Assembly: GCA_018894105.1 (NCBI GenBank)
Contig: CM032129.1
Span: forward strand, 27,917,468-27,981,467
Reading direction: 5' to 3'
Length of the DNA stretch: 64,000 nt
DNA from: Jacaranda mimosifolia
Taxonomy: Eukaryota > Streptophyta > Magnoliopsida > Lamiales > Bignoniaceae
In this document: piece by piece, positions 22,053 to 34,832 of the stretch
Layout: each line of letters opens with the position of its first letter
Numbering within the stretch: the first letter of the stretch is position 1
Notes under the pieces: generated by a model
Seen by the model: the letters and a program-made list of their open reading frames with translations, nothing else
Told to the model about the DNA's origin: nothing
Databases searched by the model: none
Translations under genes and position numbers: made by a program

Positions 22053-23351
22053 TTAAAACTGAGTTTCAGTGTGATGAGAGCTTTGATATGGATTTTGAAA
22101 GGATGAACATTTGGTTTGAGTATTCTGGGGAATAGTAGAGTGATTGGGAGTACTAGCAGGTTGGTTATGATCAAGTATGTCTTCAGGATGGATGGAGATA
22201 GGAAGAGATAGGTCCATAGTGTCAAAAGGTTGGTTTTCTTTGAAAGGGAATCTTGTTTCATGAAATATCACATCTCTAGAGATGCAAATTTTTTTGTTGT
22301 CCATGTCATATATTTTGAAGGCCTTTTGGCCAATGTTGTACCCTAGGAATATGCATTTAGAAGCCCTAGGTGCAAACTTATCCTTGTGAGAGATGACATT
22401 GGTTGCAAAACACAAGGATCCAAACACCTTCAGGGAGCTATAATCTGGGGTCTTGCTATATAGTTTTTCAAACGGTGTTTGCCAAGATATGAGAGATGTA
22501 GGCAGTCTATTGATTATATATGTCGCCATCAAAATAGATTCACCCCAGAATTTTGAAGGAAGAGCATATTGGAACATAAAAGCTCTGGCGATCTCAAGTA
22601 AATGCCTATGTTTCCTTTCCACAACCCCATTTTGCTGAGGAGTATAGGGACAGTTTTTAAGATGGATTATGCCATGGCTTTTGAGAAGCTCAGAGAAGTG
22701 TTTGTTGACAAATTTAGTTCCATTATCACTTCTAATAGTCTTGATGCAAGTATGGAACTGGTTTTTGATCATCAGGATGAATTGAGATATAGTATTTGAG
22801 GTTTGGGATTTGTCTTGCAAAAGGAATGTCCATAGAGCTCTAGTGTAGTCATCTACAACAATCAGAATGTAATGAGCTCTTGTCATGGATGGGATTTTAT
22901 ATGGTCCCCATAAATCCACATGGATCAGTTCAAACTTTTCTTGGCTGGACATAGAACTGGAAGGAAAGGGAATTCTGTTTTGTTTAGCTAAGGGGCAAAC
23001 ATCACAGTCAAAACAAGAAACAATGTCTTTATTTATCATTCTAGGAATGTGCTTCAAGATATAGTGGGAAGCATGTCCTAATTGGTTATACCACAATAAG
23101 GCATCTGACATGGAAACAACATTTGCATGGGAGTGAATAGAGTTTTTACAAGTAAGAGAGCTAGGAATGATCAGATTATTACAAGTACTATTTTTCTGGG
23201 GAAAATAAGATTTGTCTAACACATAAAGTCTACCTATGACTTTCCCAATTGCTACTACCTCTTCATTCTTCAGGTCCTGCAAGATAAAGTGGTTGGGATA
23301 AAATATAAATTTTATTTGAGCATCACCAGCAAGCTTGTTGACAGATAACAA
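22053..23351 (-). pseudogene. Copia GAG-pre-integrase and integrase
   Basis: A 432-codon open stretch. It starts with the pre-integrase zinc-binding region (LWYNQLGHAS...DCDVCPLAKQ). The integrase core follows with FELIHVDLWGPY (Asp 1), IRSDNGTKF (Asp 2) and TPQQNGVVERKHRHL (Glu), so the DDE triad is complete. The C-terminal part has KVFGSLCFA and ASKCIFLGY. It would insert the cDNA into chromosomal DNA. Confidence 0.93.
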
Positions 23352-23409
23352 GTTGAACTTGAAATCTGAAACATGTAAGGTGGAATATAGTTTCAGTTTA
23401 TTAGTCAGT

Positions 23410-23715
23410 TCAACAGTGCCAATGTGTGGCTATTTTTGTGGTTCCATCAGGTAACAAGACAGAAGTTTGGTTGCCAAAGGCTCTATGTTTGGCTAATAGG
23501 TTGAGGTCATTACATATATGGCTCGAAGCTCCCGTATCTACTATCCATGAATCCTTCTCTATTTGATCAAGAGTGTTCAAAGCGTATTGAGAGAACGAAC
23601 CTGCAAAGTCATTCGTACAGGCAAAGTTAACTTGGCCTACATCTGGCTGTTGCTTGTTCTTGATCAGTCTAGCAACCTCTTGTTGCACCAAATCAGCATG
23701 AGATGGAATCCAGTC
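23410..23715 (-). pseudogene. Copia aspartic protease
   Basis: Contains WIVDTGASSHIC, the copia protease active site with its catalytic Asp, and a following LPDGTTK segment. It is cut by a stop on the gag side (about 23714) and a shift on the integrase side. Confidence 0.88.
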
Positions 23716-24714
23716 TCAATCCTTCTGGACATTCTGATTGTTTTGCAATTCCATTGGAGTGTTAACATGATTCACACTCTGTCTGCCTTGGTTTTGAGCT
23801 TTTTTCTCCTTAAGCTCTTTATACCAATTCGGATAACCATTGAGCTTGAAGCAACTCTCTTTTGTGTGACCATCCCTACCACAGTGGTTACAATGTTTGT
23901 CATTCTTCCTTCCTGAATCCTTTTTGTAGGTCATCTTATTACCGTTGTCCCTTTTGAACGATGAATTTCCTTTAACCATCATGGCAACATTCTCAGTTGA
24001 GTCCATGAACAAGATATTCACTTCTCTTTGTTTTTCAATCCATAAAATCATAGAGTATGCCTTATTCACGCTTGGGAAGGGTTCCATAACCAAAATCTGG
24101 TTTCTCACATGGCCGTATGTATCATTTAATCCCACAAGAAACTGCATAAGTCGATTTGAAGAGTTCATTTCAGCCACGCATCTTGCTGCTCCACAGGTAC
24201 ATTCTGGAATTGACATCATAGCATTCAACTCGTCCCAAAGTTTCTTCAATTTGGTGTAATATTGCACAACAGAGAGAGTTCCTTAGTTAATTGAACTGAT
24301 TTCTCGTTGCAGCTGATAAAAGAGAGGGCCATTGCTCTCTCCAAAACATTCAGCAATTTCCTTCCATAAATCTCTGGATGATGTGGTGTACAGAAAAGCT
24401 TCAACAATTTCCTTGGATATCGAGTTGAGAATCCATGAAGTCACCATACAATCAACTCGTATCCATTGTTCATATTCAACTGAATCCTCAGCCGGCATGG
24501 AGCATTTTTCTTCAACAAACCCCAATTTTACCTTGGCGCCCAATGCAATCCTTATTAAGCAACTCCATGAAAAGTAATTGGTGCCTGTCAATGGCGTCGT
24601 TACCAACACCATTCCTAGATGATCTGATGGCTACAGGAACAACGGATCGCCGTGACTGATAGATCTAGAACTTCGATCAGCATGCCGTTCAAAATCTCCA
24701 ACCGATTCCTCCAT
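23716..24714 (-). pseudogene. Copia gag with zinc knuckle
   Basis: The probable start is ATG at 24714 (MEESVGDFERHADRSS), interrupted by a TAG shortly after. Motifs are TGTNYFSWSCLIRIAL near the N-terminus, LKKLWDELNAMM in the middle, and a CCHC zinc knuckle CNHCGRDGHTKESC at about 23880. A stop after SSIN near 24282 plus a frame change divide it in two. Gag forms the particle and binds the RNA. Confidence 0.88.
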
Positions 24715-24805
24715 ACTCGCAACCTTGCTTTGGTGTCAAGCAATTCATCCTGGTAGCTCACAAGAACTGTAAAGGACTTTCGAAATTGTCAGAGCCACAG
24801 AGTCG

Positions 24806-24819
24806 TGGCTCCGATACCA
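24806..24819 (-). other. Copia primer binding site
   Basis: On the minus strand TGGTATCGGAGCC directly follows the 5' LTR. It differs at one base from the common plant copia site complementary to initiator-Met tRNA. Confidence 0.9.
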
Positions 24820-25073
24820 TGTAAGTTTGCAGGGCAGAAACTCATTCGAGAGAAAAGAGAAGAACAATGAAGAAGAATTTTCTATCTCAATGTTTCTACA
24901 ACGAGTCTTCCGAGGTGTTTATATACACATGGTTCAGCTTGCTAACCTGACTAACAGAATGGCTAACTGTGTAACTAACTATCTAACTACAGAATAATTA
25001 GCTAACTAATCTGTTACAATATTTATATGCATGCTGAATATAAATGCAGAAATGTAAAGGATGAAAGTGAGCA
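24820..25073 (-). repeat. Copia 5' LTR
   Basis: Same length as the 3' LTR and differs from it at eight positions. Plus-strand ends are TGTAAGTTTG and GTGAGCA, followed by GCCAA. Confidence 0.92.
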
Positions 25074-25078
25074 GCCAA

Positions 25079-28061
25079 CCATCACACGAGTCATTTCATG
25101 GTGGTCTTAAGAAATGCGTTGCTTCATGTAGTGTAATGATAGTCTTCTAAATTTCAAATAGTTTTCAAAACATATCCTTAGTTTAAATGGAATATAGGTC
25201 CAATTGGTTTGAGTATAAAAAAGATATATTACAAGTAAAAACAATCAATCTAATATTATAATAGTAGATGAAATTTGTAAAGCAAGGTGAATTGATGTGG
25301 TGAATTGTAAAATCCCCTTTTTATAGGGGGCAAAAGCATCAAATGGCTAAAATATGACCTCGCAGTTTGAAGCATAGCAATAGACAGTACAAATGGACGA
25401 CCTATCATAGGGTAATTCTCAGCTCGATCGAATGCATTGCATTTAGTCTAACCAGGACTGTTGAATTGAGCCAACTCCCTTAAATCTAATAGTGAACAAT
25501 GGACCAAGTACACTTAATCCACTTTAGATTCAGCCACCTATCACATGCCCAATGATGAGCATTGCAAATACTAGACTTTATCAATTGTAAGACAAGTCTG
25601 TGTCTCCTCTAATTTTAAACTCAATGATGAGGTAGAAGTGTAAAAGATACTAAAGGGATAGGATACAATTTATCCATATCCACATCTGGTTAAGATTAAT
25701 TCATACAATATCCATATTTGTCTTCACATCCTATGGATATTCAATAAATGACACTCAAATGCGAATTGGATGTATGTTAAAAAAATTTGGATATATCTTT
25801 ATCCGATTGTAGTTATTCAAATATTAAATTCAATTTTAATTATTCGAATATCAGTATCTAATTGTGATTATTCAAATATTCGAATGCATAAAATATTCAA
25901 CTTATGCTTAGGGTTAATGTTTTACTTACTAGTCTAATGATCTAAAACTTTAGATATAATAAACTAAGAGTTCCAAAATTAAAGTTCCAAGAAAAAAAAA
26001 TAGTTAAGTTCCAGGAAAAATAATTTAAAAAATTAAAATACTTAAAAAATTGAAAATATTATATATATATATATATATGTAATAATATTTTTGAATATTC
26101 TTTATTGGATAAGAATATAGATATAAATAGACTAGAAATATGAATATATAAGTGAAATAGGGAATATATTCAACAAATATGCACTTGGACAGAATATTAA
26201 ACAAATCAATTATATGATTATCATGTTCATATTCATTTCTACTTGAATATCCACTAATTGAAATAAGGATAATATCTGCTTAAACATAAACGAAGATGAA
26301 CACGAGCGGTAGTCGATTTTTTTAATATTCATGGACAACCCTAAATGAGGGCCCAAGAAAAATTAATTTTACTTCTACTGAGATGGGTCCGTACATTTTA
26401 TTTGGGTTAAACCCGGGTCAATCGACTTGGAGCATAGCTCCACACCTTAATTTGTTCATATATGAGTGTATAGGATTTTACCACGTCATTCACAACATAT
26501 TCGCGAAATAGCACCTGAGCATAAATACTGAAAACACATCATATTTTTTGGTACATAGTACAAAAACAACTTAATTACCTTTTTTTTTTCTCCAGTATAT
26601 GCACATTGTTTTGACCTTTAAATTAAGTGGTAATAGAATTTTTATAGAGTTATTCAATAATTCTATCATTTTAGATGATTTCAAGTTCTAAAATTCTTGA
26701 TCTATTAAACCCAAAACCAAATAGTGTGATATAAAGCAATATCAAATGATTATATTCTCCTACTGATCCATTTTTATTGTTAGATATAAAGCAAATTTGA
26801 AAGATTATTCATTGTCAGTTAATTTCAGACAATGCAAATTTCAAATAGAGTTATACTTGAGAGATTATATTCTCCTAATGATCCATTCTTTATATACATA
26901 CGCACCCACATTACCCCTACACTTCTAACACTACAAATGATTTTATAATGCCCACCAGAAAAACTGAAACCTCAAACATAAACTTTTTCAAAGTGTATAA
27001 TATCATATATAAAACAAACTATTTTATTAACTATTTTGTTTCTTTCAACAAATCATGCATAATTAACATCTATAAAATAATTATTTCATTGTCAATTCTT
27101 TCCATCACAATATCCACTACAAAATGATTTGCTACTCATAAAATAAAAAGTCCCAAAATAAAAATAGTTTGCCTTGTCATAAAACAAAAAAGTCCAAAAT
27201 TAAAAATGATATAAAATACAAAGTACATGTATCTGTATTCATAACATTTTCAACATCCAGTTCCATTTCTGATTCACATCTTGCATTCTCATTTAAACGA
27301 AATTCCATGTAGGGATCCATTCAAATCTATAAAATATGAATAATACAAAGAAATTAACATATATAATCAAAGTCTATTACATATGTCATGGTATTATATC
27401 ATCAAAAATCGGTAAAATTTGACTCTTTCGCCTTTTTGCAGTTTGACAAAGTAAGATTCTTGTCAAATTTAATGGATAATTATTTATCAAGATAATTAAA
27501 ACCGTGCCTTTTCTAAGTAGGACCATTTGTGTAAATATATTTAGTTTTCAACTTTAAGGGAATAAAAGAATTAGGAGACCAGAAAATAATGATATTCAAA
27601 CATTCGACATCACAAATTAGGATGTTGGACGTAAGTTTTTTACCTTGAAATTTTGTTGAAATCAACCATAGTTGAAGCTTGTTAAAGCGGATTAGAGGAA
27701 AGAATAAATTAAAAAATAAAAACTAATAACATAACTATGTAATGACAATACCCATACCTTCAGGAAATAATTGATACACTATGGATTTGAGGGTGAAACA
27801 AAAACACAATAACTTTCTTAAAAAGCGCTAGATACGTTTTCCCTCCAATATTTTTTATCACCCTCTAATAATTTGAGTGATCTCCCTCTAATATTTTTCA
27901 ATGTTTAGAGAATTTTTCATATTACCATGCTTGATGATTGAGTTTTAAGGAAAGAGAGGTCTAATACTTATTAATTGATTTGCACTAATATGCTTTAGAA
28001 AGCATCAAATGGAATGTTGGTATGTAATTTGTACTATTGCACAGAAAAAATGATCAAATTG
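25079..28061. other. AT-rich intergenic sequence
   Basis: No coding sequence recognised. 25670-26340 is rich in GGATAT/ATATCC and ATTCGAATA-like words and may be an old hAT-type MITE, but I could not define ends. A TA repeat lies at about 26057-26077. Confidence 0.5.
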
Positions 28062-28066
28062 TTTAG

Positions 28067-28803
28067 TGATGAGGGTTCAAATTGTTTGCTGAATTGACTG
28101 GGTAAGAATCCAACCCACTCGACCTGAGTCTGATCGATCTCGCTACGGTTGAGGATTTGGGAGTGAGTCATGCAATCACAAGTAAATGTCAGGCTTGTCG
28201 AGAGGGCCCTCGGCTAAGGCACTCTGATGCTCAAGTTAGTGTTATGATAGGACAGGAAACCTGAGCAGCAAGAGAGAATAATGGCATACCTTGTAAGGAG
28301 TTGGCCATGGAGTATTTATAGCCTTCTCCAGGTGATCAATATGTCCATGATGCCCTTAGTACACATGAAAGGTTCTAGCCCTTGCATAGGGAGCTTTAGG
28401 TCATCTCACATGCTAGTATTATTCCACGTGGTCTCATCTCCAGCTTTTAGGGACAAGATAGTACACCAGTGGCGCGCCCCTTGCCTAGCACGGCAATAAA
28501 GGTGGTATTGGAGTGGCATGCGCCATTAATGCGGAGGCCTACCGCCTGTCAGGGTATTGAATGCGGCAGGGAAAAGGTTCTGTGTCAGTCAACCAACTTG
28601 GTCGACTTGAGAGATCGACCATCCGAGCTGACTCTAGACGCACTAGTAGACAAGTAATCGCAACAGTCGACCAAGATCGTCATAGGGTCGACCTGCTTTA
28701 GGCGGGGCCGACATGATAGGTCGATCTTGCGGATAGGCCTTAAGGAAGGAGCATGCTTCGTGATGTACTCTTGGGTCGATAGCTTTTGGGCCACCCCATA
28801 TCA
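28067..28803 (-). mobile_element. Solo LTR
   Basis: A 737-bp block with ends TGATGAGGG and CATATCA is flanked by TTTAG on both sides (28062-28066, 28804-28808). There is no internal region, so it is a solo LTR left by recombination between two LTRs. It is GC-richer than its surroundings. The minus strand has a TATA box in GGCTATAAATACTCC (about 28308-28322), so transcription would run on the minus strand. The type resembles gypsy LTRs. Confidence 0.85.
28308..28322 (-). promoter_or_regulatory. TATA box of the solo LTR
   Basis: CTATAAATAC on the minus strand inside an intact LTR. Whether it is used is unknown. Confidence 0.5.
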
Positions 28804-28808
28804 TTTAG

Positions 28809-30410
28809 ATTTTCCAATTATAAATAAAACTAACAAAAAAAAAAGGGAAAGGAAACAGAAGACTTCGAGTCATCAATATTATGTTTGCTCGCAAAGATAG
28901 TGGAAGCATTATAACTAGAGCTTGGCCTCAAAGAAGGACAAATATAGCTCCCCATTTAATATTTTATTGTGCAATTAATGTATTAATATTTATACTAAAT
29001 AAAAAAATTAACAAACCATTTGAGTTTCTAGTTAGCTCAAGCTTAATCATTGTCAACAAATATGATTTAGAAATTGAATGCCAAACTACCATTTAAAAAT
29101 AAGAAATAAAAAATGTTGTGACTCAATCTCGAATCAATTATTTAAAAATGATAAAAGTATATTCAATTCACTTAAAATTTATTTAACCATGGAGATCAGT
29201 GGGAACATGGTAAAAAGATGAAGCTTCAGTTTGATGAATATTCCAACAAAAGAACATGGTAAAAAGATGAAACATTGCCGGCACGTGAATTTAGATTTTT
29301 TAACAAAAAATTTAATCTTTTATATTACCCTCAAATAATTTTCAAAATTAATAAGTAATAATTATTGGTTGTAAATTACTTTTTGCATGCTGGAGGTCAA
29401 TGGGAAGCAGCACCTGCTGTCAAAGTGAGGATTAAGTTTTTTCCTATTCTTTATTTACATTTCAAGTACCGTAATATGCGTCCCAATGATAGAAAAAAGG
29501 AAAAATGATAACCAAAAAGAAAGAATAAGAAAAACTTGTCATTTAAATGCTGAGTTTGAGGTAAAAATAAAAGCTTCATGTCCTCTTAAAACTGAGGTAA
29601 AAATAATACACTTACATAAAAAAAATATAATGGAAAATTTTCATCCAAGCATTTAAGCAAAAGTTTCAACCAAGCATTTGACCCTCCAAAAGGACCTAGT
29701 TTTGATTCTTTCTTCTAGCAAATAAGAAACTAGACAGCCTTGCCAAGAAAGTTTTCAGCACCAGGAGATACAGAGTTCAAGTCTCCATTTCAACAAATTT
29801 AACAAAGACAATTGAACCTCCAAATAATCCATGATCAAATCCACCTTGCTGCAAAATTTCAAGCTTGTTTTCAGCAAAAACCTGGGTATGACATCAACTC
29901 ATCAAGCCCCAATTCCCACATATTTCAAACTTGATTTAGCCTTGTCCCTACACCCTCCATGTAACGAGAGCAAAATGTTACATTCATCCACAAAATATGC
30001 TTCAACAGTGCAACCTTTTGGATGACTTCTACTCCTCACATATGACTTTTTTCATAAGATACCTATTGTTATGTAGGTATCTAACTTTTTAAAAATATGA
30101 TTTATTTGGTTAATACAATAATGACAATAAAAATAACTTAATTGTAATTAGAATCACAAATTTAGTCTATACGGATTGAAATAAAAAAATTATATAACTT
30201 GTGTGTCAGTCATACCCACACCTATTCAACATAACTAAAAAGATTAAATGAATGGTTATAATTTTAAAAAAGTGAAAGGAATGTATGTAGGTGTTGCTAA
30301 AGAAAATCAACAATCTAGTTATATGACTTTGTAAATTTTTAATAATATTTTATTAATTTATAATTATATATTTATTAATGTAATTATATTTCATTTATTT
30401 TTCAAATTAA
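28809..30410. other. Intergenic sequence
   Basis: No gene or transposon boundary recognised. The phrase GAACATGGTAAAAAGATGAA occurs twice within 60 bp (about 29202-29270), a small local duplication. Confidence 0.5.
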
Positions 30411-31028
30411 CATTGCAACTATGAGTGGCATTTAAAAAAAAAATAGTGGCACTCATTAAATATATTTATTTAAATTTATTAAATTTACCAAACTAAACTA
30501 TAAAATGAAATAATGTTATTTTCGCTAAATATTATATATATATATATATTCCCAAATGTAGAAGTACAATTAGTAACACTAGCTAATGTCTTTAAAATAT
30601 ATTTATATTGGCATGTTTAATTAAATATCGTTGTTGTATGTTTCTCTCATTAAACAAATGTTATTGAATATTGTTGTACAGTGACATTTTTATAACTATC
30701 ACTATTCAGTTTTTCTATGTCACTAGGTTGTAAATGTTAATATTAAATTTAATGTCAATAATACTTCATGACATTTTTTTAAGTGACATTAAAAGTAAAT
30801 ATAAGTGGCATTCTTTCTCAAGAAAACGGTGGCACTACCTATATGTCTTTCAATTATACGTACGTTGACATCTTCAATCAACTCATGTCATAATTTTTTT
30901 TGTCTTTTATTAATTAAATGGCACACTAAATGTTACATCATTGTGGCATTTTGTACAACTGTCATTATATTATATTTTTTATGACATTAAAATATAAAAT
31001 GCCATTAAATAATGTTTTTGTTGCAGTG
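30411..31028. mobile_element. CACTA-like non-autonomous element (tentative)
   Basis: The right end reads TTTTTGTTGCAGTG; its reverse complement, CACTGCAACAAAAA, resembles a CACTA terminus. The left end CATTGCAACTATGAGTGGCA is a diverged inverted copy. Inside are many short GTGGCATT/AATGCCAC and TGACATT/AATGTCA words like subterminal repeats. No matching 3-bp target duplication is visible, so confidence is limited. Confidence 0.45.
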
Positions 31029-31160
31029 AGCTATTCGACCTACAGCAATCACATCAACGTCCTCGACCTGCATAAGTGATGAATTTAAGCTCGCATCTGA
31101 TAACTTTGTGAGCGTACCAAAAGAAAAAGGGGGGAAAGAATTGCCAACCAAACAAACTTA

Positions 31161-31653
31161 TGGCCCGTTGGTTTTCATTTTCAAACCCCATTTTTATTCT
31201 CTTTAAAATGAAAATAAAAAATTATCAATTTTTATATTATTTTTTTATACATTTTCATTCTCAAAACATTATTTTTTACATTCTCTCTCCATTTTCATAC
31301 ATTTTTCAACCCCTATTATTACATATATCTATTTTTTACATTCTCAATATTTCTCAAACAACATTCACCACAAAAATATTATAAATTCAAATTCAAATTA
31401 TAATATTATTTTTTCAAACAATTACACATCATATTATCAATTCAAATTCAAAAACTTTCTTTCTTTTAGTACAAAAGACACCCAACATCCAACATCCAAA
31501 TACATCTCATTTTCACAACTATATAAACCTACAATTTTAAACAACACATCCAACTACAAATCATTTTCAGGAATATTTTTTCTAACTAACTTTTTTACTA
31601 TGCATTTTTACTATTAAAAAAAATGGCTCTAGAAAATTAAACCAAACATGCCA
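31161..31653. mobile_element. Tourist-like MITE
   Basis: The 493-bp element is flanked by TTA on both sides. Its terminal repeats are TGGCCCGTTGGTTTTCATTT at the left and, inverted, TGGCATGTTTGGTTTAATTT at the right. It is extremely AT-rich and non-coding. Related in its ends to 9630-9999. Confidence 0.8.
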
Positions 31654-31721
31654 TTATTAGTGAGTGAGAAAAGACAACAAGGACAGCCCATCTGCCACAA
31701 CGGCAGAGTGAACGACAGGGC

Positions 31722-31850
31722 AAAATCGGTTTTTTTGATGACTGGGTACGCACCTCACTGTGCACGCACACACACACATGTATACGTGCGTGTGTGTGTG
31801 TGTGTGTGCACAGTGAGGTGCGTACCCAGCATCAACCAAACCGGCAAAAT
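31722..31850. repeat. Long near-perfect hairpin
   Basis: Left arm CTGGGTACGCACCTCACTGT and the following GCAC plus a CA repeat pair with a GT repeat, then GTGCACAGTGAGGTGCGTAC and CCAG. The pairing extends outward, with few mismatches, to AAAATCGGTT and AACCGGCAAAAT-like flanks. Total arm length is about 60 bp with almost no loop. It could be a tiny foldback transposon or a young hairpin-RNA locus. Confidence 0.85.
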
Positions 31851-33306
31851 CATAGTAAAAGGGTGTTTTTGAGGATTGGGGAGGCTGTCGCTTTATGCTT
31901 TAGTAAATGGGTGTTTTTCTTTTGCACTGCATGCTCTTGTTGTATGATTATTACCACATTTGATCTCTTGATGAACCCCTCGAAAGTGAGAGGCCTCTAT
32001 GTATTAACAAAGTCAATTTTCCACACCTAGCTTGTCCCCTTGGAATTTCCATTTGGGATTTTTTTTTTTCCTTTTCATACTTGATTACTAGATAATAAAG
32101 TTACGGGAAAGGTTACGTTGTTACTATTCATTAAATGACATGTAATAATCAGTATTTTTCTTCATATTATTTTATTTCATGTTATTGTTCGAAACATATT
32201 TAGTGGGTGATGTAAAATTATCGAGACTATATACTATAAATATTTAGCAATTTATAACCCATTTGATATCTATCTAAGTGAAGGGACATATATATATATA
32301 AACATACAGTCTAGTACATTAAAAATTTTCCCTTGGTGGTTGAATATGAATTAAATTTATGTAATTTTAATCTCATGCCAACGTTGAAAACATGCCTCCA
32401 CGGTTGTCCAACACAAAATTTTTGAGATAAAAACCTTTGTTGTCCAAACCAGCTAATCATTTGTATCTGAAGAAGATCAAAAAGATGTAGCAGCTTCCAG
32501 CTGGTACAAAGACATACAACCGTTTCCTTTCCGAAAAATACATATATGTAAAAAGCAGAGTTATGCAATTTAATCCATCAAGTATGTTACCAAGGAGGAT
32601 ATCACCCTTAACTTTCCAAAGTCAAGAATTTGTACTCATTTGTAATATTGGTCCCTGAAACAGTCATTTTTATTGTGAAAGGACTTCAATTTAACTAGCA
32701 CTTCGATGGTAGCTAGTGTGATGACAGACTGCCTTTTAGATAATAACTAGGGTCCAAATTGAATATTCCACGGGGACATAAGACTCCTATAGTTATACCT
32801 AAATAGGATTGCTACACTAGTCGCTACTCTCCTACCTTATTTCCAATTTAAAAAAAGAGAGAGATAGGATTTGTCTTAAAAAGTTTTATCCACTCTTTTA
32901 TTCTTTTAAATTTGAAGGCAGAGCAACATGGGTCAGAAGATATAGTCGCTTCCTCTGTGTATATAAAATTATATTATATGTATATATATTCATTAAAATT
33001 TAAAATTTTATTTCTCAAATTATAAAATTGTTCTTCATATGAAAATTGAATCAATTGCCAGATATGTAAACTGATTATACGGCGCACGATACACATGGAC
33101 ACAATTAAGAAATTGCTGTGCAAGAAAGTCCCCGAGGATTTATAAGTAGTTTTCGGTACATTTTCTTTTCAAATATTTCAGTTCAATACTGGATATTTGT
33201 ATATATAGTAGTTGATATCATGATTTTGATTGAACTTCAAGAAGATGCTTTGAATGAAAAGTATAAGGAAATGCTGCTATTGCTGGGATTTTTGTTGATG
33301 ACACCA
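31851..33306. other. Intergenic sequence
   Basis: No recognised gene. A minus-strand open frame of 85 codons at 32311-32568 has no family I know and is probably chance. Confidence 0.45.
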
Positions 33307-34832
33307 GCATTCGAAAAATCAGATAGTTCATTGAATCAAAAAATTTATTGGATAACGGTTCATTGGTTCAACCGTTGATCGGACCGTAATTGAACCGTGA
33401 CGTCATAATTACGCAATAAATATATTTATATTGTATATATTACTTATAAATTAATCAAATGCCAAAATATAAAAATAAAGAGCTTAAATGGAGTAAAGTG
33501 CAGTTTTTGTCCCATAAGTTAGATCCATTTGGATTTTTGTCCCATTTTTTATGACTTTCGCATATTGCATCAAATAAGTACCTTTTTTTTTCAATTGGAT
33601 GACCAAAGAGGCTTTCTGTCTAGTTAATGGAGCCACTCACGTGACCATTAAATTGGTATTTTTTTGGTTTCATAAGTTAGGTCTTTTTGAATTTTAGTTC
33701 CAATAAAGTGAAGAACCATCAACCAACAAACCACTAACGGATATAGCAACATAATTTGCCTTTCATGAAGTTTTAACAACTTTTTTTTCATTGCATTCAA
33801 CATCCTAAGCAACCCAAGTATCACTTGTCTTCCGTTTTCACACATTTGAAAGTCTTCCTAAGCAAAGAAATCACACATTATTAATGGAAGCACAACTATG
33901 AACTCTCAATGAGGTTTTCAATGGAAGTGGTGTGTCTCAAAAACAAATGGCACTTTCACCTCCAACCATTTTTCTTTCCTCCTCTGCAAAAATCTATTAG
34001 AGCTCTTGTTGAGACCAAGAATCCAAAGGGGCCTAGCTTATGGGACCAAAAATGCTCAACTTAACAGCCATGTCAGTAGCACGTGAACCGCTCCGTTAAT
34101 TTCTGGATGAAAGCCTTTTTGAGTCCTCAAATTGAAAAAAAAAAAATGCTCTTATTGGATGCAATGTGCAAAACTAATACAAAATGAGACCAAAATTCAA
34201 ATAGGCCTAATTTATGGGACCAAAAATACAATTTACCCACTTAAATGATATTGTCCAATTTCACAATCCGAACTTCACGATTCATATTATAACATGATCA
34301 CCACAATTTAAATCTCTCAACTCTAAAATCTAAATACATCAATAATTTAATGAAATTGGAACCACTCTTCATCGTCTTCTCCATCCTCATCAAGGTTTTT
34401 ATGGACTTAGTTGTTATTTCCAGCACTAGTATCAACACCAACAACAACATCATGTTTAGTTTCTAACTTCTTGGCAGTAGCAAATTTAAGAAATTAGGGA
34501 TTTTCCTTGTATACATTCCATTGAGTGTTTTGAATAGTTTCCTGAGATGTACTTTAGCCTTAGGAGTTTCTACTTAGGCAAAAAAAAAAAAAAAAGTGTC
34601 AATTTTGTCAAGAATTAAATGGAAAAAAAATTAATAAATGAACCACTCTGGTTCAATTAAATCATAAGCGGTTCACTGGTTCGGACGGTCCAACCATGGG
34701 CTTGAACGATTTTAACAAAATAAAACGATTTTTTGTATTTTTTGACTTTCATAAAAAAGCAGACCAATTTAGCGGGCAGTTGACGGTTCAACCAGTCCGA
34801 TTACCTAATTCGATCTTATTTTTTAAATAGTG
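33307..34832. mobile_element. DNA transposon remnant carrying a nested MITE
   Basis: The block is bounded by GATGACACCA on both sides (33297-33306 and 34833-34842). The inner ends GCATTCGAAAAATCAGATAG and, inverted, CACTATTTAAAAAATAAGAT are weakly similar, and both subterminal zones hold CGGTTCA/ACCGTT words. It contains the element at 33491-34238. The superfamily is not clear; a 9-10 bp duplication would suit a MULE. Confidence 0.55.
33491..34238. mobile_element. MULE-type MITE (nested)
   Basis: Terminal inverted repeats of about 100 bp: GAGTAAAGTGCAG then TTTTTGTCCCATAAGTTAG on the left; inverted right end GGGTAAATTGTATTTTTGGT then CCCATAAATTAG. The flanks GCTTAAATG and ACTTAAATG agree at 8 of 9 positions, as expected for a Mutator-type 9-bp duplication. 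No transposase. Confidence 0.8.

Larger units (their letters stand above)
20045..25073 (-). mobile_element. Ty1/copia retrotransposon
   Basis: Two 254-bp LTRs (20045-20298 and 24820-25073) are flanked by perfect 5-bp duplications GCCAA (20040-20044, 25074-25078). On the minus strand the order is gag, protease, integrase, reverse transcriptase, RNase H; integrase before reverse transcriptase defines Ty1/copia. The primer site next to the 5' LTR matches initiator-Met tRNA usage. I count 8 substitutions and no indels between the LTRs (about 3%), so it is much younger than the surrounding debris. Frames are interrupted, so it is not autonomous. The short LTRs would fit an Ale- or Ivana-like lineage, but that is a guess. 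Confidence 0.95.

Noticed and set aside
25670..26340. hAT-type MITE with GGATAT/ATATCC subterminal words
   Set aside because: Terminal repeats and target duplication could not be defined.
31648..31872. Open frames on both strands over the CA/GT hairpin
   Set aside because: Produced by the repeat and the palindrome; the translations are mirror-like with no protein character.
32311..32568. 85-codon minus-strand frame as a real exon
   Set aside because: No family recognised, no splice or promoter context; the length is within chance expectation.
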